Made by a program: the position numbers and the translations under genes. Below the pieces are notes generated by a model. That model had not been told where the DNA came from. It did no database searches and saw only the letters and a list, made by a program, of their open reading frames with translations. From Parahaliea mediterranea (GTDB lineage Bacteria; Pseudomonadota; Gammaproteobacteria; Pseudomonadales; Halieaceae), in NCBI RefSeq assembly GCF_003402235.1, contig NZ_QEWO01000003.1, forward strand, positions 372,001 through 436,000: a stretch of DNA of 64,000 nt, written 5' to 3'. Positions 1 to 10,644 of the stretch are shown in pieces (positions within the stretch are counted from its first letter, which is position 1; the number at the start of each line of letters is the position of its first letter).

Positions 1-1788
1 GTAGGGCGACTCCAGGAAGCCGTAGTCGTTGGTGCGCGCGTAGGTGGCCAGCGAGTTGATCAGGCCGATGTTCGGACCTTCCGGCGTTTCAATCGGGCAC
101 ACACGGCCGTAGTGCGTCGGGTGTACGTCGCGCACTTCGAAGCCGGCGCGCTCGCGGGTCAGGCCGCCCGGGCCAAGCGCGGAAACGCGACGCTTGTGGG
201 TCACTTCCGACAGCGGGTTATTCTGGTCCATGAACTGGGACAGCTGGCTGGAGCCGAAGAACTCCTTCACCGCCGCCGATACCGGCTTGGCGTTGATCAG
301 GTCCTGCGGCATCAGGCCTTCGGACTCGGCCATGGACAGGCGCTCTTTCACCGCGCGCTCGACGCGCACCAAGCCCACGCGGAACTGGTTCTCGGCCATC
401 TCGCCCACAGAGCGCACACGGCGGTTACCCAGGTGGTCGATGTCGTCCACCATGCCACGGCCGTTGCGGATGTCTACCAGGGTCTTGAGCACATCGACGA
501 TGTCCTCGCGATCCAGTACGCCGGAGCCGGTGACTTCGTCGCGACCCAGGCGGCGGTTGAACTTCATGCGGCCAACGTTAGACAGGTCGTAACGGTCGGT
601 GGAGAAGAACAGGTTCTGGAACAGGTTCTCGGCGGACTCCTTGGTCGGCGGCTCGCCGGGGCGCATCATGCGGTAGATTTCCACCAGCGCTTCCAACTCG
701 TTGCGGGTGCTGTCCAGGCGCAGGGTGTCGGAGATGAAGGGGCCGTAGTCCAGCTCGTTGGTGTAGAGGGTCTCGATGCTCTCGACACCGGCTTCGCGCA
801 TTTTGGCGAGCACGTCCGCGCTCAGTTCGGTGTTGCACTCAACCAGCACTTCGCCGGTTTTCTCGTCCACCAGGTTTTTGGCCAGGGCGCGGCCGTAGAG
901 GTATTCCTCCGGCACTTCCAACTCGCTGACGTCGGCTTTTTCCAGCTCGCGAATGTGACGGGCGGTAATCCGGCGGCCCTGCTCAACAATCACTTTCTTA
1001 CCGGCCTTGATGTCAAAGGCGGCCACGTCACCGCGCAGACGCTCGGGGATCAGGGTGATGCTGTAGTTGCCGTCCTTGTCGACGCGGAAGGTGTTCACGT
1101 CGTAGAACATGTCCAGAATTTCTTCGGACTGATAACCCAGCGCGCGCAGCAGAATGGTCGCCGGCAGTTTGCGGCGGCGATCGATACGCACAAAGACCAT
1201 GTCTTTCGGGTCGAACTCGAAGTCCAGCCAGGAGCCACGGTAGGGAATCACCCGGGCGGAATACAGCAGTTTGCCGGAGGAGTGAGTCTTGCCCTTGTCG
1301 TGATCGAAGAAGACACCGGGGGAGCGGTGCAGCTGGGACACGATCACACGCTCGGTACCATTGATGACGAAGGTACCGTTCTCGGTCATCAGGGGGATTT
1401 CCCCCATGTAGACTTCCTGCTCCTTGATGTCCTTGATGGTCTTGTTGGAGGAGTCTTTGTCGTAGATGATCAGGCGCACTTTCACGCGCAGGGCGCAGGA
1501 GTAGGTCACACCGCGCAGCTGGCACTCATTCACGTCGAAGACGGGCGTGCCCAGGGCGTAATCCACGTATTCCAGCGCCGCATTGCCGCTGTAGCTGACA
1601 ATCGGGAATACGGATTTGAAGGCGGCGTGCAGCCCATAGTCGCCGCGCTGATCCAGGGGCGTGCCCTGCTGGGTGAACTTCCGGTAGGAATCCAGTTGGA
1701 TCGCAAGCAGGTAGGGAACGTCCATCACCTTCGACAGTTTGCCGAAGTCCTTGCGAATGCGTTTTTTCTCAGTGTACGAGTAAGCCAT
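1..1788 (-). CDS. rpoB: RNA polymerase beta subunit, N-terminal part (3' end outside window)
   Basis: Catalytic beta subunit of RNA polymerase. The first 596 codons are visible and the gene runs off the left edge. The start is ATG at 1788 ([18 protein letters not shown]) behind a GGGGAG Shine-Dalgarno. The rifampicin region lies at about 163-258 and reads [18 protein letters not shown] then [14 protein letters not shown], which is the susceptible wild-type form. It is followed by [20 protein letters not shown]. It sits downstream of rplL in the usual ribosomal/RNA polymerase operon. Identity is certain. Confidence 0.98.
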   Translation of the reverse strand, partial: MAYSYTEKKRIRKDFGKLSKVMDVPYLLAIQLDSYRKFTQQGTPLDQRGDYGLHAAFKSVFPIVSYSGNAALEYVDYALGTPVFDVNECQLRGVTYSCALRVKVRLIIYDKDSSNKTIKDIKEQEVYMGEIPLMTENGTFVINGTERVIVSQLHRSPGVFFDHDKGKTHSSGKLLYSARVIPYRGSWLDFEFDPKDMVFVRIDRRRKLPATILLRALGYQSEEILDMFYDVNTFRVDKDGNYSITLIPERLRGDVAAFDIKAGKKVIVEQGRRITARHIRELEKADVSELEVPEEYLYGRALAKNLVDEKTGEVLVECNTELSADVLAKMREAGVESIETLYTNELDYGPFISDTLRLDSTRNELEALVEIYRMMRPGEPPTKESAENLFQNLFFSTDRYDLSNVGRMKFNRRLGRDEVTGSGVLDREDIVDVLKTLVDIRNGRGMVDDIDHLGNRRVRSVGEMAENQFRVGLVRVERAVKERLSMAESEGLMPQDLINAKPVSAAVKEFFGSSQLSQFMDQNNPLSEVTHKRRVSALGPGGLTRERAGFEVRDVHPTHYGRVCPIETPEGPNIGLINSLATYARTNDYGFLESPY

Positions 1789-1938
1789 CAGTACTCCCCA
1801 GCGTGATTAGCCATCCGCCACAGTGGGCGGGTCAACAGCCCCGTTGCGGGCTGCAGTCAGGTCGCGCAGCGCTGTGCTGCCAACCCAGAATCTGAATATC
1901 GCCCCAGCGCGCTACCGCTGCCCTGAAGCGGGAAAAGG

Positions 1939-1992
1939 CCGGCGGGCAAAACGCCCACCAGCCTTGTCCTTGTTTGGCAATTGCCAAACCAA
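1939..1992 (-). promoter_or_regulatory. rplL-rpoB intergenic palindrome and hairpin (candidate attenuator/processing site)
   Basis: The 212-bp gap between rplL and rpoB holds two strong symmetric elements. The first is a perfect 18-bp palindrome, GTTTGGCAATTGCCAAAC, at 1972-1989, just after the rplL stop. The second is a 7-bp stem at 1941-1959 (GGTGGGC/GCCCGCC on the transcribed strand) followed by a short T run. In E. coli this same gap contains a partial terminator and an RNase III site that uncouple rpoBC from ribosomal protein output. That role here is inferred from position and structure only. Confidence 0.5.
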
Positions 1993-2000
1993 TGCCGAGC

Positions 2001-2381
2001 TTACTTGAGCTCGACGGTGCCGCCGGCTTCTTCCAGCTGCTTCTTGATGTCTTCGGCTTCTTCCTTGGAAGCACCTTCCTTGACGGGGGAAGGAGCGCCG
2101 TCGACCAGTGCCTTGGCTTCTTTCAGGCCCAGGCCGGTTACTGCGCGAACAACCTTGATGACGTTCACTTTCTTGTCACCGGCAGAAGCCAGGACTACGT
2201 CAAAATCGGTCTTCTCTTCGGCAGCAGCGCCGGCGTCGCCAGCAGCGGCAGCCGGAGCAGCAGCTACGGCTGCCGCCGCAGTTACACCGAACTTCTCTTC
2301 CATTGCTTCGATGAGCTCAACGATTTCCATTACGCTCATTTCAGCGATTGCATTCAAAATGTCGTCTTTAGACAGAGCCAT
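2001..2381 (-). CDS. rplL: 50S ribosomal protein L7/L12
   Basis: Ribosomal stalk protein that recruits GTPase factors. At 126 aa it has the usual length. The N-terminal dimerisation helices ([15 protein letters not shown]) come first, then an Ala-rich hinge around residues 35-52, then the C-terminal factor-binding domain starting near KTDFDVVL and ending in [10 protein letters not shown]. The ATG at 2381 is preceded by GGAGAAATGAGTC. It lies 64 bp downstream of rplJ, with which it forms the stalk operon. Confidence 0.98.
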   Translation of the reverse strand: MALSKDDILNAIAEMSVMEIVELIEAMEEKFGVTAAAAVAAAPAAAAGDAGAAAEEKTDFDVVLASAGDKKVNVIKVVRAVTGLGLKEAKALVDGAPSPVKEGASKEEAEDIKKQLEEAGGTVELK

Positions 2382-2445
2382 GACTCATTTCTCCAATTAG
2401 CTGTGAATAAAAAAGTTAGCTGAGTGAAATTCACTCGGCAGCGAT

Positions 2446-2973
2446 TTACGCCGCCTCTTTCTGATCGCGTACTGCTGCCAGCGTGCGAACCAATTTTCCA
2501 GGTACTTCGTTCATTGTCTGTACCAGCTTGGTTGCCGGCGCCTTCATGACACTCATCAGCATAGAGAGTGCTTGATCACGCGTAGGCAACTTAGCCAGAA
2601 CATCCAACTGTTCTGCACCCAGCATTTGGCCGCTCACCGCCAGTGCTTTCACCTCGAACTTGTCGTTCGTTTTGGCGAAGTCCTTAAAGAGTCGAGCCGC
2701 TGCACCCGGATCCTCCATGGAGAAACCGAACAGGGACGGACCCACCAGTGCGTCGTTGACACACTCGTAGTCAGTACCTTCCAGAGCGCGCTTGGCCAGT
2801 GTGTTCCGCACAACGCGGAGGGTCACTGCATTTTCGCGCGCGCTGGCACGCAGGGCTGTCATCCCGTCCACGGTCACGCCACGTGCATCGGCGATAACCA
2901 GGGACAGTGCACTGGTGGCAGTCTCGTTAACTTCAGCTACGATCGCTTTCTTGTCTTCGAGTCCAATTGCCAC
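2446..2973 (-). CDS. rplJ: 50S ribosomal protein L10
   Basis: Stalk base protein that anchors L7/L12 dimers to 23S rRNA. At 175 aa it has the normal length. It begins with GTG at 2973 ([15 protein letters not shown]) behind an AGGAG Shine-Dalgarno 8 bases upstream. The [11 protein letters not shown] segment is the conserved rRNA-binding part and the C-terminal helix carries the L12-binding site. A long leader separates it from rplA, as expected for L10-L12 autogenous control. Confidence 0.98.
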   Translation of the reverse strand: MAIGLEDKKAIVAEVNETATSALSLVIADARGVTVDGMTALRASARENAVTLRVVRNTLAKRALEGTDYECVNDALVGPSLFGFSMEDPGAAARLFKDFAKTNDKFEVKALAVSGQMLGAEQLDVLAKLPTRDQALSMLMSVMKAPATKLVQTMNEVPGKLVRTLAAVRDQKEAA

Positions 2974-3338
2974 TGGTATTACTCCTGGATGACTAAGTTA
3001 AGCAACGCCAAACCTATGGCACTGCCGCTTTGCGTGGTGAACGTATCCACCATCTGCGTAGGTTTTGAACAGCGCGGGAACAAACCGCCTCCCCGCCTTG
3101 ATCGCAATTAAGGCGCTGCGTTAAGCTGTGAACAGCGTGCTCGCAACACCACCTACGGTCTTTGATGGCCTTCAGTTCTCAGCTAATCAGGCCCGTCTCT
3201 CGACGTGGCCACAGCCTGTTCCAAAGACCTCAAAGTTGACCGGTTGGCACCGCTTGGGCGCCTGGCCGGTCCACTGACTCTCCATCCCTGGAAAGCCTGA
3301 GGGGCGCCCCCTTGTGAGGGCCGCCCGATCATTACTGC
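2974..3338 (-). promoter_or_regulatory. rplJL leader region (365 bp, no gene)
   Basis: This long non-coding gap lies between the rplA stop and the rplJ start. In enterobacteria the matching leader holds the rplJ promoter and the RNA structure bound by the L10-L12 complex. I see a 9-bp imperfect hairpin right after rplA at about 3302-3327 (arms GGGCG..CCCT and AGGG..CGCCC) without a T run. I did not find a clear sigma-70 promoter or prove the L10 site. The regulatory role is an inference from position. Confidence 0.5.
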
Positions 3339-4034
3339 TTACGCGTCGACGGAAGCGGTGTCGACGGTAACACCCGGGCCCATGGTGGTGGACAGAGTGA
3401 TTTTCTTCAGGTAAACGCCCTTGGCGGCCGCGGGCTTGGCTTTTTTCAGGTCAGCCAGCACAGCTTCAAGGTTGCCCTTGATGGCATCCAGCTCAAAGCT
3501 GATCTTGCCGATGCCGCCGTGGATGATGCCGTTCTTGTCGGTGCGGTAGCGCATCTGACCGGCCTTGGCGTTCTTGACCGCGGTTTCAACGTCCGGGGTC
3601 ACGGTGCCGGTTTTCGGGTTCGGCATCAGGCCGCGGGGGCCCAGTACCTGACCCAGCTGACCGACAACGCGCATGGCGTCCGGAGAGGCTACAACCACGT
3701 CGAAGTCCATCATGCCGCCCTTGATCTGCTCGGCCAGGTCTTCCATGCCAACGAAGTCGGCACCAGCGGCCTGGGCCTTGTCGGCGTTCTCGCCCTGGGT
3801 GAACACGGCAACGCGCACATCAGAGCCAGTGCCGAAGGGCAGCGTGGTTGCGCCGCGAACAGCCTGGTCGGATTTACGGGCGTCAACGCCGAGGTTCACG
3901 GCCACTTCAACGGTTTCGCTGAATTTGGCGGTGGCGAATTCCTTCAGCAGGCCAACGGCCTCTTCCAGGGAGTACGCCTTGCGCGGATCGACTTTTTCCT
4001 TGAATGCGCGTACGCGCTTGGACAGCTTGGCCAT
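3339..4034 (-). CDS. rplA: 50S ribosomal protein L1
   Basis: L1 stalk protein that moves E-site tRNA and represses the L11 operon in related bacteria. The start chosen is the ATG at 4034 ([16 protein letters not shown]), giving 231 aa, the family length. A TTG one codon earlier is less likely. The rplK stop and rplA start share one base (TGATG), indicating translational coupling. Conserved segments include [22 protein letters not shown], split here as [12 protein letters not shown] and [10 protein letters not shown]. Confidence 0.98.
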   Translation of the reverse strand: MAKLSKRVRAFKEKVDPRKAYSLEEAVGLLKEFATAKFSETVEVAVNLGVDARKSDQAVRGATTLPFGTGSDVRVAVFTQGENADKAQAAGADFVGMEDLAEQIKGGMMDFDVVVASPDAMRVVGQLGQVLGPRGLMPNPKTGTVTPDVETAVKNAKAGQMRYRTDKNGIIHGGIGKISFELDAIKGNLEAVLADLKKAKPAAAKGVYLKKITLSTTMGPGVTVDTASVDA

Positions 4035-4468
4035 CAATTAACCCCCTCTACTTCGATACCGGCGGAACGCGCACTGCCAGCGATGGTGCGCACGGCGGCG
4101 TCCATGTCGGCGGCGGTCAGGTCAGGCCACTTCTGGGTGGCAACCTCTTCCAGCTGGGCGCGGGTAACCTTGCCCACTTTGTGGGTGTTGGGAGTACCGG
4201 AACCTTTCTTGATCTTGGCGACCTTGCGCAGCAGAACCGCAGCGGGCGGGGTCTTCTTGATGAAGGTGAAGGAACGGTCGCTGTATACGGTGATCACCAC
4301 CGGAATCGGCAGACCGGGCTCAACGCCCTGAGTCTCGGCGTTGAACGCCTTGCAGAATTCCATGATGTTCACGCCGTGCTGACCCAGCGCCGGGCCCACG
4401 GGCGGGCTCGGGTTGGCCTGGCCAGCCGGCACCTGCAGCTTGATATAAGCTTCTACTTTCTTTGCCAT
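4034..4468 (-). CDS. rplK: 50S ribosomal protein L11
   Basis: L11 forms part of the GTPase-associated centre and is needed for RelA activation. It has 144 aa and starts [20 protein letters not shown]. The [19 protein letters not shown] segment is the thiostrepton-binding region with its conserved prolines, and the C-terminal rRNA-binding domain ends in [13 protein letters not shown]. It lies 121 bp downstream of nusG and is coupled to rplA. Confidence 0.98.
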   Translation of the reverse strand: MAKKVEAYIKLQVPAGQANPSPPVGPALGQHGVNIMEFCKAFNAETQGVEPGLPIPVVITVYSDRSFTFIKKTPPAAVLLRKVAKIKKGSGTPNTHKVGKVTRAQLEEVATQKWPDLTAADMDAAVRTIAGSARSAGIEVEGVN

Positions 4469-4589
4469 GTTGACTCTCCCGGGTGCAAACGCCGTTGTAC
4501 CTGTCGGTGACTACCGCCCGGTACGCGGGCTCCCCATTGTGGCGACCTGGGCCGCCGGTTTACATCAGAAGACGCTAACGCTTTAAGCC

Positions 4590-5123
4590 CTAGGCCTTCT
4601 CGACTTGACTGAACTCCAGCTCCACCGGGGTGGAACGACCAAAGATCAGCACCGCCACATTGAGGCGGTTTTTCTCGTAGTTGACCTCTTCCACAACGCC
4701 ATTGAAGTCGTTGAAGGGGCCATCGATAACACGCACCATCTCGCCCGGCTCGAACAGCGTCTTGGGACGCGGCGCTTCCACGCCCTGCTCCACGCGCTGC
4801 AAAATGGCAGCGGCCTCGGCTTCGGTGATTGGCGCCGGCGCATCCGCCTTGCCGCCAATAAAGCCCATCACCCGGGGAGTTTCCTTCACCAGGTGCCAGG
4901 TGTCATCGTCCAGCTCCATCTGCACCAGCACATAGCCGGGGAAGAACTTGCGCTCGCTTTTGCGCTTCTGGCCGGCACGCATCTCCACCACTTCTTCGGT
5001 GGGAACCAGCACTTCACCGAAACGGTCCTGCATGCTGTGAAGCTCAATTCGCTCCTTCAGCGCAGACGCCACTTTCTTCTCGTAGCCTGAATAGGCGTGA
5101 ACCACGTACCAACGCATTGCCAT
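4590..5123 (-). CDS. nusG: Transcription termination/antitermination factor NusG
   Basis: NusG binds the RNA polymerase clamp and links it to Rho or to ribosomal protein S10. It has 177 aa. The NGN domain begins [20 protein letters not shown] and the C-terminal KOW domain includes [19 protein letters not shown]. The ATG at 5123 is chosen over the one two codons later because GGAAGG lies 8 bases upstream of it. It is 21 bp downstream of secE, the standard pair. Confidence 0.97.
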   Translation of the reverse strand: MAMRWYVVHAYSGYEKKVASALKERIELHSMQDRFGEVLVPTEEVVEMRAGQKRKSERKFFPGYVLVQMELDDDTWHLVKETPRVMGFIGGKADAPAPITEAEAAAILQRVEQGVEAPRPKTLFEPGEMVRVIDGPFNDFNGVVEEVNYEKNRLNVAVLIFGRSTPVELEFSQVEKA

Positions 5124-5144
5124 CGGCTAAGCCTTCCCGTCTCG

Positions 5145-5507
5145 CTATCCAATCGCCAGCGACACCAGCCAGCCCAGCAGGGAATCAAGCCCCCAGAGCA
5201 TCAGTGCCACTACAACGACAAAAATGACCACAATCATGGTGGTCTGCACTGTCTCCTGGCGAGTGGGCCAGACGACTTTGCGAATTTCGGTTCGCGATCC
5301 CTTGACCAGTGACCAGAACGCCGCGCCCTTGGCGGTTTGCAGCGCCACAAAGCCGGCTACCGCCGCCAGCGCCACCAGTGCCAGCACCCGGTACAGCAGC
5401 GACTCGCCAGAGAAATAGCTGTTGCCGACCACGCCCACAGCCAGCAGGGCGAAGACGACAATCCACTTCAGCGCGTCAAAGCGGCTTGCGGTGGTTTCCA
5501 CACTCAT
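5145..5507 (-). CDS. secE: Preprotein translocase subunit SecE
   Basis: Small integral membrane subunit of the SecYEG channel. It has 120 aa starting at ATG 5507 (MSVETTASRFDALKWIV); a TTG one codon upstream is not favoured. Three hydrophobic segments lie near residues 14-31, 38-57 and 90-118. The conserved amphipathic stretch with the EIRKVVWPTRQETVQTT signature precedes the last membrane helix. It lies between tRNA-Trp and nusG, as in Pseudomonas. Confidence 0.97.
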   Translation of the reverse strand: MSVETTASRFDALKWIVVFALLAVGVVGNSYFSGESLLYRVLALVALAAVAGFVALQTAKGAAFWSLVKGSRTEIRKVVWPTRQETVQTTMIVVIFVVVVALMLWGLDSLLGWLVSLAIG

Positions 5508-5559
5508 CAAACAATCCTATCTGTGGGCTGCCGCGCACTGGCGGCGCCCCCTGCCATAA

Positions 5560-5635
<76 letters not shown>

Positions 5636-5742
5636 AAAACTGAACCTTTTTCAATTTCAGACAACGAAGCCGAACTGCCTGCTCAGCGGTTCGGCTTGGT
5701 TGCAAAACGGGGCGGGCCCTGGGCCCACCCCTGTATCGAGAT

Positions 5743-6966
<1,224 letters not shown>

Positions 6967-7036
6967 TACGACGGTCTCCTATCACGGCGGCCTATGCCAC
7001 GCAGTTGAAACGCACCACTTGTAAACTTGCAGGTTG

Positions 7037-7060
7037 CACACCCTATAAATAGAAGGGGTG

Positions 7061-7062
<2 letters not shown>
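7037..7062 (-). promoter_or_regulatory. Hairpin at the tRNA-Thr 3' end, upstream of tuf
   Basis: An inverted repeat with 7-bp arms CACACCC and GGGTGTG and a 12-base loop overlaps the encoded CCA end of tRNA-Thr and precedes the tuf leader. There is no T run. It could be a processing signal that separates the tRNA from the tuf message. This is a structural observation only. Confidence 0.4.
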
Positions 7063-7136
<74 letters not shown>

Positions 7137-7150
7137 CTTTCACAACCAAC

Positions 7151-7224
<74 letters not shown>

Positions 7225-7339
7225 CACACTTCCCAACGAGCCGGCAAAATCCGACCCTGCCGCGCGCTGCGCGGACTTCCAAGCCACTTTGAAATCACTC
7301 AAACCGCCAGGCGCTTTGGATTGATTTCAATCACAATCT

Positions 7340-7423
7340 TGGTGGAGGGGGGTGGATTCGAACCACCGAAGCTTTCGCGTCAGATTTACAGTCTGATCCC
7401 TTTGGCCACTCGGGAACCCCTCC
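7340..7423 (-). tRNA. tRNA-Tyr (GTA)
   Basis: The 84-nt class II tRNA on the minus strand begins GGAGGGGTTCCCGAGTGG. Its anticodon stem-loop is CAGACTGTAAATCTG with GTA, it has a long variable arm, the T arm is GGTGGTTCGAATCCACC, and ACCA is encoded at 7340-7343. It is the first gene after the stable-RNA promoter and heads the Tyr-Gly-Thr-tuf transcript. Confidence 0.97.
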
Positions 7424-7436
7424 CAGAAGGCGGCAT

Positions 7437-7465
7437 ATTGTCCAGACGCCGCCCAGCCTTGTCAA
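7437..7465 (-). promoter_or_regulatory. Sigma-70 promoter of the tRNA-Tyr-Gly-Thr-tuf operon
   Basis: The minus strand has a perfect -35 TTGACA at 7460-7465, a 17-bp spacer and a -10 GACAAT at 7437-7442, about 14 bp before the tRNA-Tyr 5' end. AT-rich sequence (GGTATTAATTGG) lies upstream of the -35, as in UP elements. The discriminator after the -10 is GC-rich (GCCGCC), typical of stringently controlled stable RNA promoters. Confidence 0.8.
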
Positions 7466-7643
7466 CCAATTAATACCCCTGAATTCGCTGCAGGCCGGCG
7501 ACAGGAAAATCCCGCAAAAACAAGGCTTCCGGCAGCGCTGCAACCGGGGGTCGGCGACGCGGGCGGCATTATTCACACCAGCACCGGGGCGCGTCAACCT
7601 ATAATCGTCCCTGAACGAAGGAATTTGGCTGTTTGGAGTTCAA

Positions 7644-8372
7644 TTGCTGCATCTTGACGACGATCTGCTCATTGGAAGAGGACTGCACCGCGCCTGCTAC
7701 CGGCATCCGCGGGATCCAGCGCTGTGCATAAAGGTTGTACACAATGGCGACCAGACTGAATCCCAGCGCGAGCAGGCCTATTACCGCCACCTCCAGGGGC
7801 GGCTGACAGACTGGTCCCTGCTGCCCCGGTTTCACGGCGTCTGCACCACTGACCGTGGGCCTGGCGCCGTGTTTGACCGCGTGCGGGATGCTGATGGCAG
7901 CACCTCGGTGTCACTGGAGGCCTGCCTGACCACCCCCGCCACGCTGGATCGCTACCGCCAGGCCCTGCCAGCGGCACTGGCGCAGCTGCGCGCCTACCTG
8001 CTGCGCCACGGCGTGCTGACCATGACCATCAAGCCGCGCAATATCGCTTTGCAGCGCAGTGACAACGGCAGCGCCCTGCGCTGCGTGATCTTCGACAATA
8101 TAGGCTGCGCCGACTGGATTCCCCTGGCGCTGTATTCCCGGCGCTTTGCCCGGCGCAAGATCCTGCGCCGCTGGCAGCGTTTTGAAGCCCGATTACTGGC
8201 GGAGCATCCAGAGGCCTTTCGCCCCGCCCAGGACAACAGCCGCAGCCCACGCCACACCCCGGCGCCGCTGTTTCACCTGCCCGCGCGCAAGGCAGCGGCA
8301 AAAGATACGACTACTGACGCCGCCCGCGCGCCTTCAACTCGGCCAGGCGCTGTTCCATCTCGGCGAAGCTAA
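7644..8372 (+). CDS. YrbL-like protein (kinase-fold, catalytic Asp absent)
   Basis: The 242-aa protein resembles E. coli YrbL, a PhoP-network protein of unknown activity. Shared elements are the start pattern LLIGRGLHRACYRHP, CIKVVHNG (lysine strand), SLLPRFHG, the LTMTIKPRNIAL segment in the place of the kinase catalytic loop, and VIFDNIGCADWIPLALYS in the place of DFG. The usual catalytic Asp is a Thr, so it is likely a pseudokinase. The TTG start at 7644 is chosen because GGAG lies about 7 bases upstream. The last 40 residues look disordered. Its 3' end overlaps the convergent hydratase gene by 62 bp. Confidence 0.8.
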   Translation: MLHLDDDLLIGRGLHRACYRHPRDPALCIKVVHNGDQTESQREQAYYRHLQGRLTDWSLLPRFHGVCTTDRGPGAVFDRVRDADGSTSVSLEACLTTPATLDRYRQALPAALAQLRAYLLRHGVLTMTIKPRNIALQRSDNGSALRCVIFDNIGCADWIPLALYSRRFARRKILRRWQRFEARLLAEHPEAFRPAQDNSRSPRHTPAPLFHLPARKAAAKDTTTDAARAPSTRPGAVPSRRS

Positions 8373-9105
8373 CGGTGGAGTTATAGGCGCCGGAGCGCTC
8401 ACCCTCGATTTGCAGCGCGCTACCGAGGTCCATCTCCCAGCCCTCGTTCATCAGGTCGCGGATACGGCGCAGGGCCTCGGGCTGGGTGTCGGCGATATCG
8501 CGGGCGGAGGCCAGGGCCTTCTCAACCAGCTCGTCGTCCTTGCAGACACAGTTCACAAGCCCCCAATCCAGGGCTTGCTGGGCACTGAAGTAGTTGCCGG
8601 TGAAGCTGATTTCACGGGCCCGGTTGATGCCCACCAGGCGCGGCAATTTTTGCGATAAGCCCCAGCCCGGCACCAGCCCGACCCGGGCGTGGGTGTCGGC
8701 AAAGCGGGCGGACTCGGCGGCGTAGAGATAGTCGCAGGCCAGGGCCAGTTCGAAGCCACCGGTCACCGCAAAGCCGTTGATGGCACCGATAATTGGCTTG
8801 CTGCAGTCAGACAGTGCCCGCACCAGCGGCGCATCGGTGCCAAGGTTATCGGCATTCATCGACTTGCCACCATCCGCCCCCATCTCCTTGAGATCCACCC
8901 CGGCGGTGAAGGCCTTGCCCTTGCCGGTGAGCACAATGGCTCGCACGGCATCATCGGCGGACAGCGCGGTGAAGGCGTCGATAATCGCCGCGGTCATCGC
9001 GTGGGACAGGGCGTTGTAGGCCTGGGGCCGGTTCAGGGTGACCAGGGCAACGCTGTCGCTGATGTCCACCAGCACCAGTTGGTCTGTTGATACGTCTGCC
9101 GTCAT
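8311..9105 (-). CDS. Enoyl-CoA hydratase/isomerase family protein
   Basis: This 264-aa crotonase-fold protein acts on acyl-CoA thioesters. The oxyanion-hole segments are GKAFTAGVDLKEM and GAINGFAVTGGFELALACD. The second family Glu is present (AREISFTG), but the Glu of the usual PE motif is replaced (FADTHARVGLVPGWG), so simple hydratase activity is uncertain. The ATG at 9105 follows GGAG. It lies 159 bp downstream of the phytanoyl-CoA dioxygenase-like gene on the same strand, suggesting joint lipid or isoprenoid acid metabolism. Confidence 0.88.
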   Translation of the reverse strand: MTADVSTDQLVLVDISDSVALVTLNRPQAYNALSHAMTAAIIDAFTALSADDAVRAIVLTGKGKAFTAGVDLKEMGADGGKSMNADNLGTDAPLVRALSDCSKPIIGAINGFAVTGGFELALACDYLYAAESARFADTHARVGLVPGWGLSQKLPRLVGINRAREISFTGNYFSAQQALDWGLVNCVCKDDELVEKALASARDIADTQPEALRRIRDLMNEGWEMDLGSALQIEGERSGAYNSTVSFAEMEQRLAELKARGRRQ

Positions 9106-9264
9106 AGGGTTTGCTCCGCCGTTGTTAGGGAATAGTTGTTATGAAGTAAAAGGAAGGTGGCATTGTCACCAAAGGGCCACCGACTGGCCACTATCACATG
9201 TGCTACCCGGGCGGGCCAGCATAGCGGCTCTCGCAACAGGCAGCCTCACCACCGGCTGGCCCAC

Positions 9265-10137
9265 TCAGAACAGGTTGGGGTAGCTCCGCCAGTAATATTG
9301 ATGCTCGCGGCTTTGCCAGTCGCGGTAGATGCTGTCCCAGTCGAGCCCCGGAATGCGCCAGCCGTGGTGGGGCTCCAGGTTGGTGGAGAAGACCGGCGCG
9401 CCGAAGTCGCAAAAGCGGGTGTCGACACTGATGCGCACCTTGTCGGCCGCGGTATTGGGCTCGGCTTTGTGCACGGTGGCGGAATGGAAGATCAGCACGT
9501 CGCCGCGCTGGTAGTCGGACACGTGCCACTCGGTTTCGTGAGGATAGATTTCGCACTGCACCCCTCCCACGCCCTCGGCCTGGAACACCGGTCGCACGCC
9601 GTCGCGATGGGAGCGCGGCAGCACCGTCACCCGCCCCATGGAATCATCCACATCGTGCAGGGCAACCCAGATGCCCGCCATAGTGGGGCCGGCGTGGTGA
9701 GAGTAGGCATCCTGGTGGGGCGGGGTCTCGTAGCCAATTTTGCGCGGTGTGGCGATGCGCGCCATTTTCATCGGGTAGACGAAGTGGTCCTCGCCCGCCA
9801 CCAGGCTCATCAGCCGCGAAAGCTCAGGGCGGTGAAAGAACCCGTGGAAGGCCTCCAGCCGCTGCACCTTGGGGTAGACCTCATCCCACACCGCATCGGT
9901 TTCGAAAAACGGCTCGCCATACAGCACCGGCGCGCCGCTGGCGGTGCGTGCAATGTACGGGTGCAGCTTCTCGAGAATGGCATTGAGCAGGGACTGGCAA
10001 AGGTCGCCGTCAACGGCCTGGGGGAAGTAAAGATAGCCCAGCGACTGGAACCGTTCGCGCAGCACATCCGGCGATTCGAGGGGGCTTGAAACTGTATAGG
10101 GCCTGCGAACGACCGTTCGCGCATCACACTGCGCCAA
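9265..10137 (-). CDS. Phytanoyl-CoA dioxygenase (PhyH) family protein
   Basis: The 290-aa protein is an Fe(II)/2-oxoglutarate oxygenase. The iron-binding HxD lies in PPHQDAYSHH, the distal His in HSATVHKAEPN and the 2-oxoglutarate Arg in VRISVDTRF. The substrate is not predictable; members hydroxylate branched acyl-CoAs, ectoine and other small molecules. The start is assigned to TTG at 10137 because there is no in-frame ATG or GTG before the domain, so it is less certain than the identity. It is probably cotranscribed with the downstream hydratase-like gene. Confidence 0.87.
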   Translation of the reverse strand: MAQCDARTVVRRPYTVSSPLESPDVLRERFQSLGYLYFPQAVDGDLCQSLLNAILEKLHPYIARTASGAPVLYGEPFFETDAVWDEVYPKVQRLEAFHGFFHRPELSRLMSLVAGEDHFVYPMKMARIATPRKIGYETPPHQDAYSHHAGPTMAGIWVALHDVDDSMGRVTVLPRSHRDGVRPVFQAEGVGGVQCEIYPHETEWHVSDYQRGDVLIFHSATVHKAEPNTAADKVRISVDTRFCDFGAPVFSTNLEPHHGWRIPGLDWDSIYRDWQSREHQYYWRSYPNLF

Positions 10138-10315
10138 CCCGGCATACCTTTATTAGTAGTACTGCAATGTTATTACTGCAAATATGGCTGCGACTTTCAG
10201 TGGCTATTGGCTGACGGCACGCTGGCCACTCTCCCTGATGGAGCCGGGCCGCCTGTTTGCAGCGGGTTATTATGCTGTTGCCGGCATTCCGGCGCGGATG
10301 GCAGGTTGTGGAAAA

Positions 10316-10391
10316 TGGAGCTGGCGAGAGGAATCGAACCCCCGACCGGCTGATTACAAATCAGCTGCTCTACCTACTGAGCTACGCCAGC
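10316..10391 (-). tRNA. tRNA-Thr (TGT)
   Basis: The 76-nt minus-strand cloverleaf has acceptor GCTGGCG with CGCCAGC, D arm AGCTCAGTAGGTAGAGC, anticodon loop TTTGTAA with TGT, T arm GGGGGTTCGATTCCTC, and an encoded CCA. It is the second of two adjacent Thr tRNAs downstream of coaX. Confidence 0.97.
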
Positions 10392-10511
10392 CTTATCTGG
10401 CCACTTTCCAGCCCGGACACCCCGGAAAGGCGGGGATAATAGGAGATGCCCCGCACGGATGCAACACAATGGTGCCAACACAGAAGGGTGCCGGAGGATC
10501 GTGCCGCAGGA

Positions 10512-10587
10512 TGGTGCCGGAGATAGGAGTCGAACCTACGACCTTCGCATTACGAATGCGCTGCTCTACCAACTGAGCTACACCGGC
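10512..10587 (-). tRNA. tRNA-Thr (CGT)
   Basis: The 76-nt minus-strand tRNA has D arm AGCTCAGTTGGTAGAGC, anticodon loop TTCGTAA with CGT, T arm GTAGGTTCGACTCCTAT, and an encoded CCA. The acceptor stem GCCGGTG faces CTCCGGC, leaving a T-T mismatch at the sixth pair, and the anticodon stem has a G-A closing mismatch. Otherwise it is a normal gene. Confidence 0.95.
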
Positions 10588-10644
10588 CACGCGCCCCGCG
10601 ACAGGAGGCGCATTCTAATCCACGGGAGCGCGGATGCAAGGGCT

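Noticed and set aside
112-1806. Plus-strand open frame opposite rpoB
   Set aside because: The minus strand is unmistakable RpoB; the other frame has no recognisable domain and is a GC-codon shadow.
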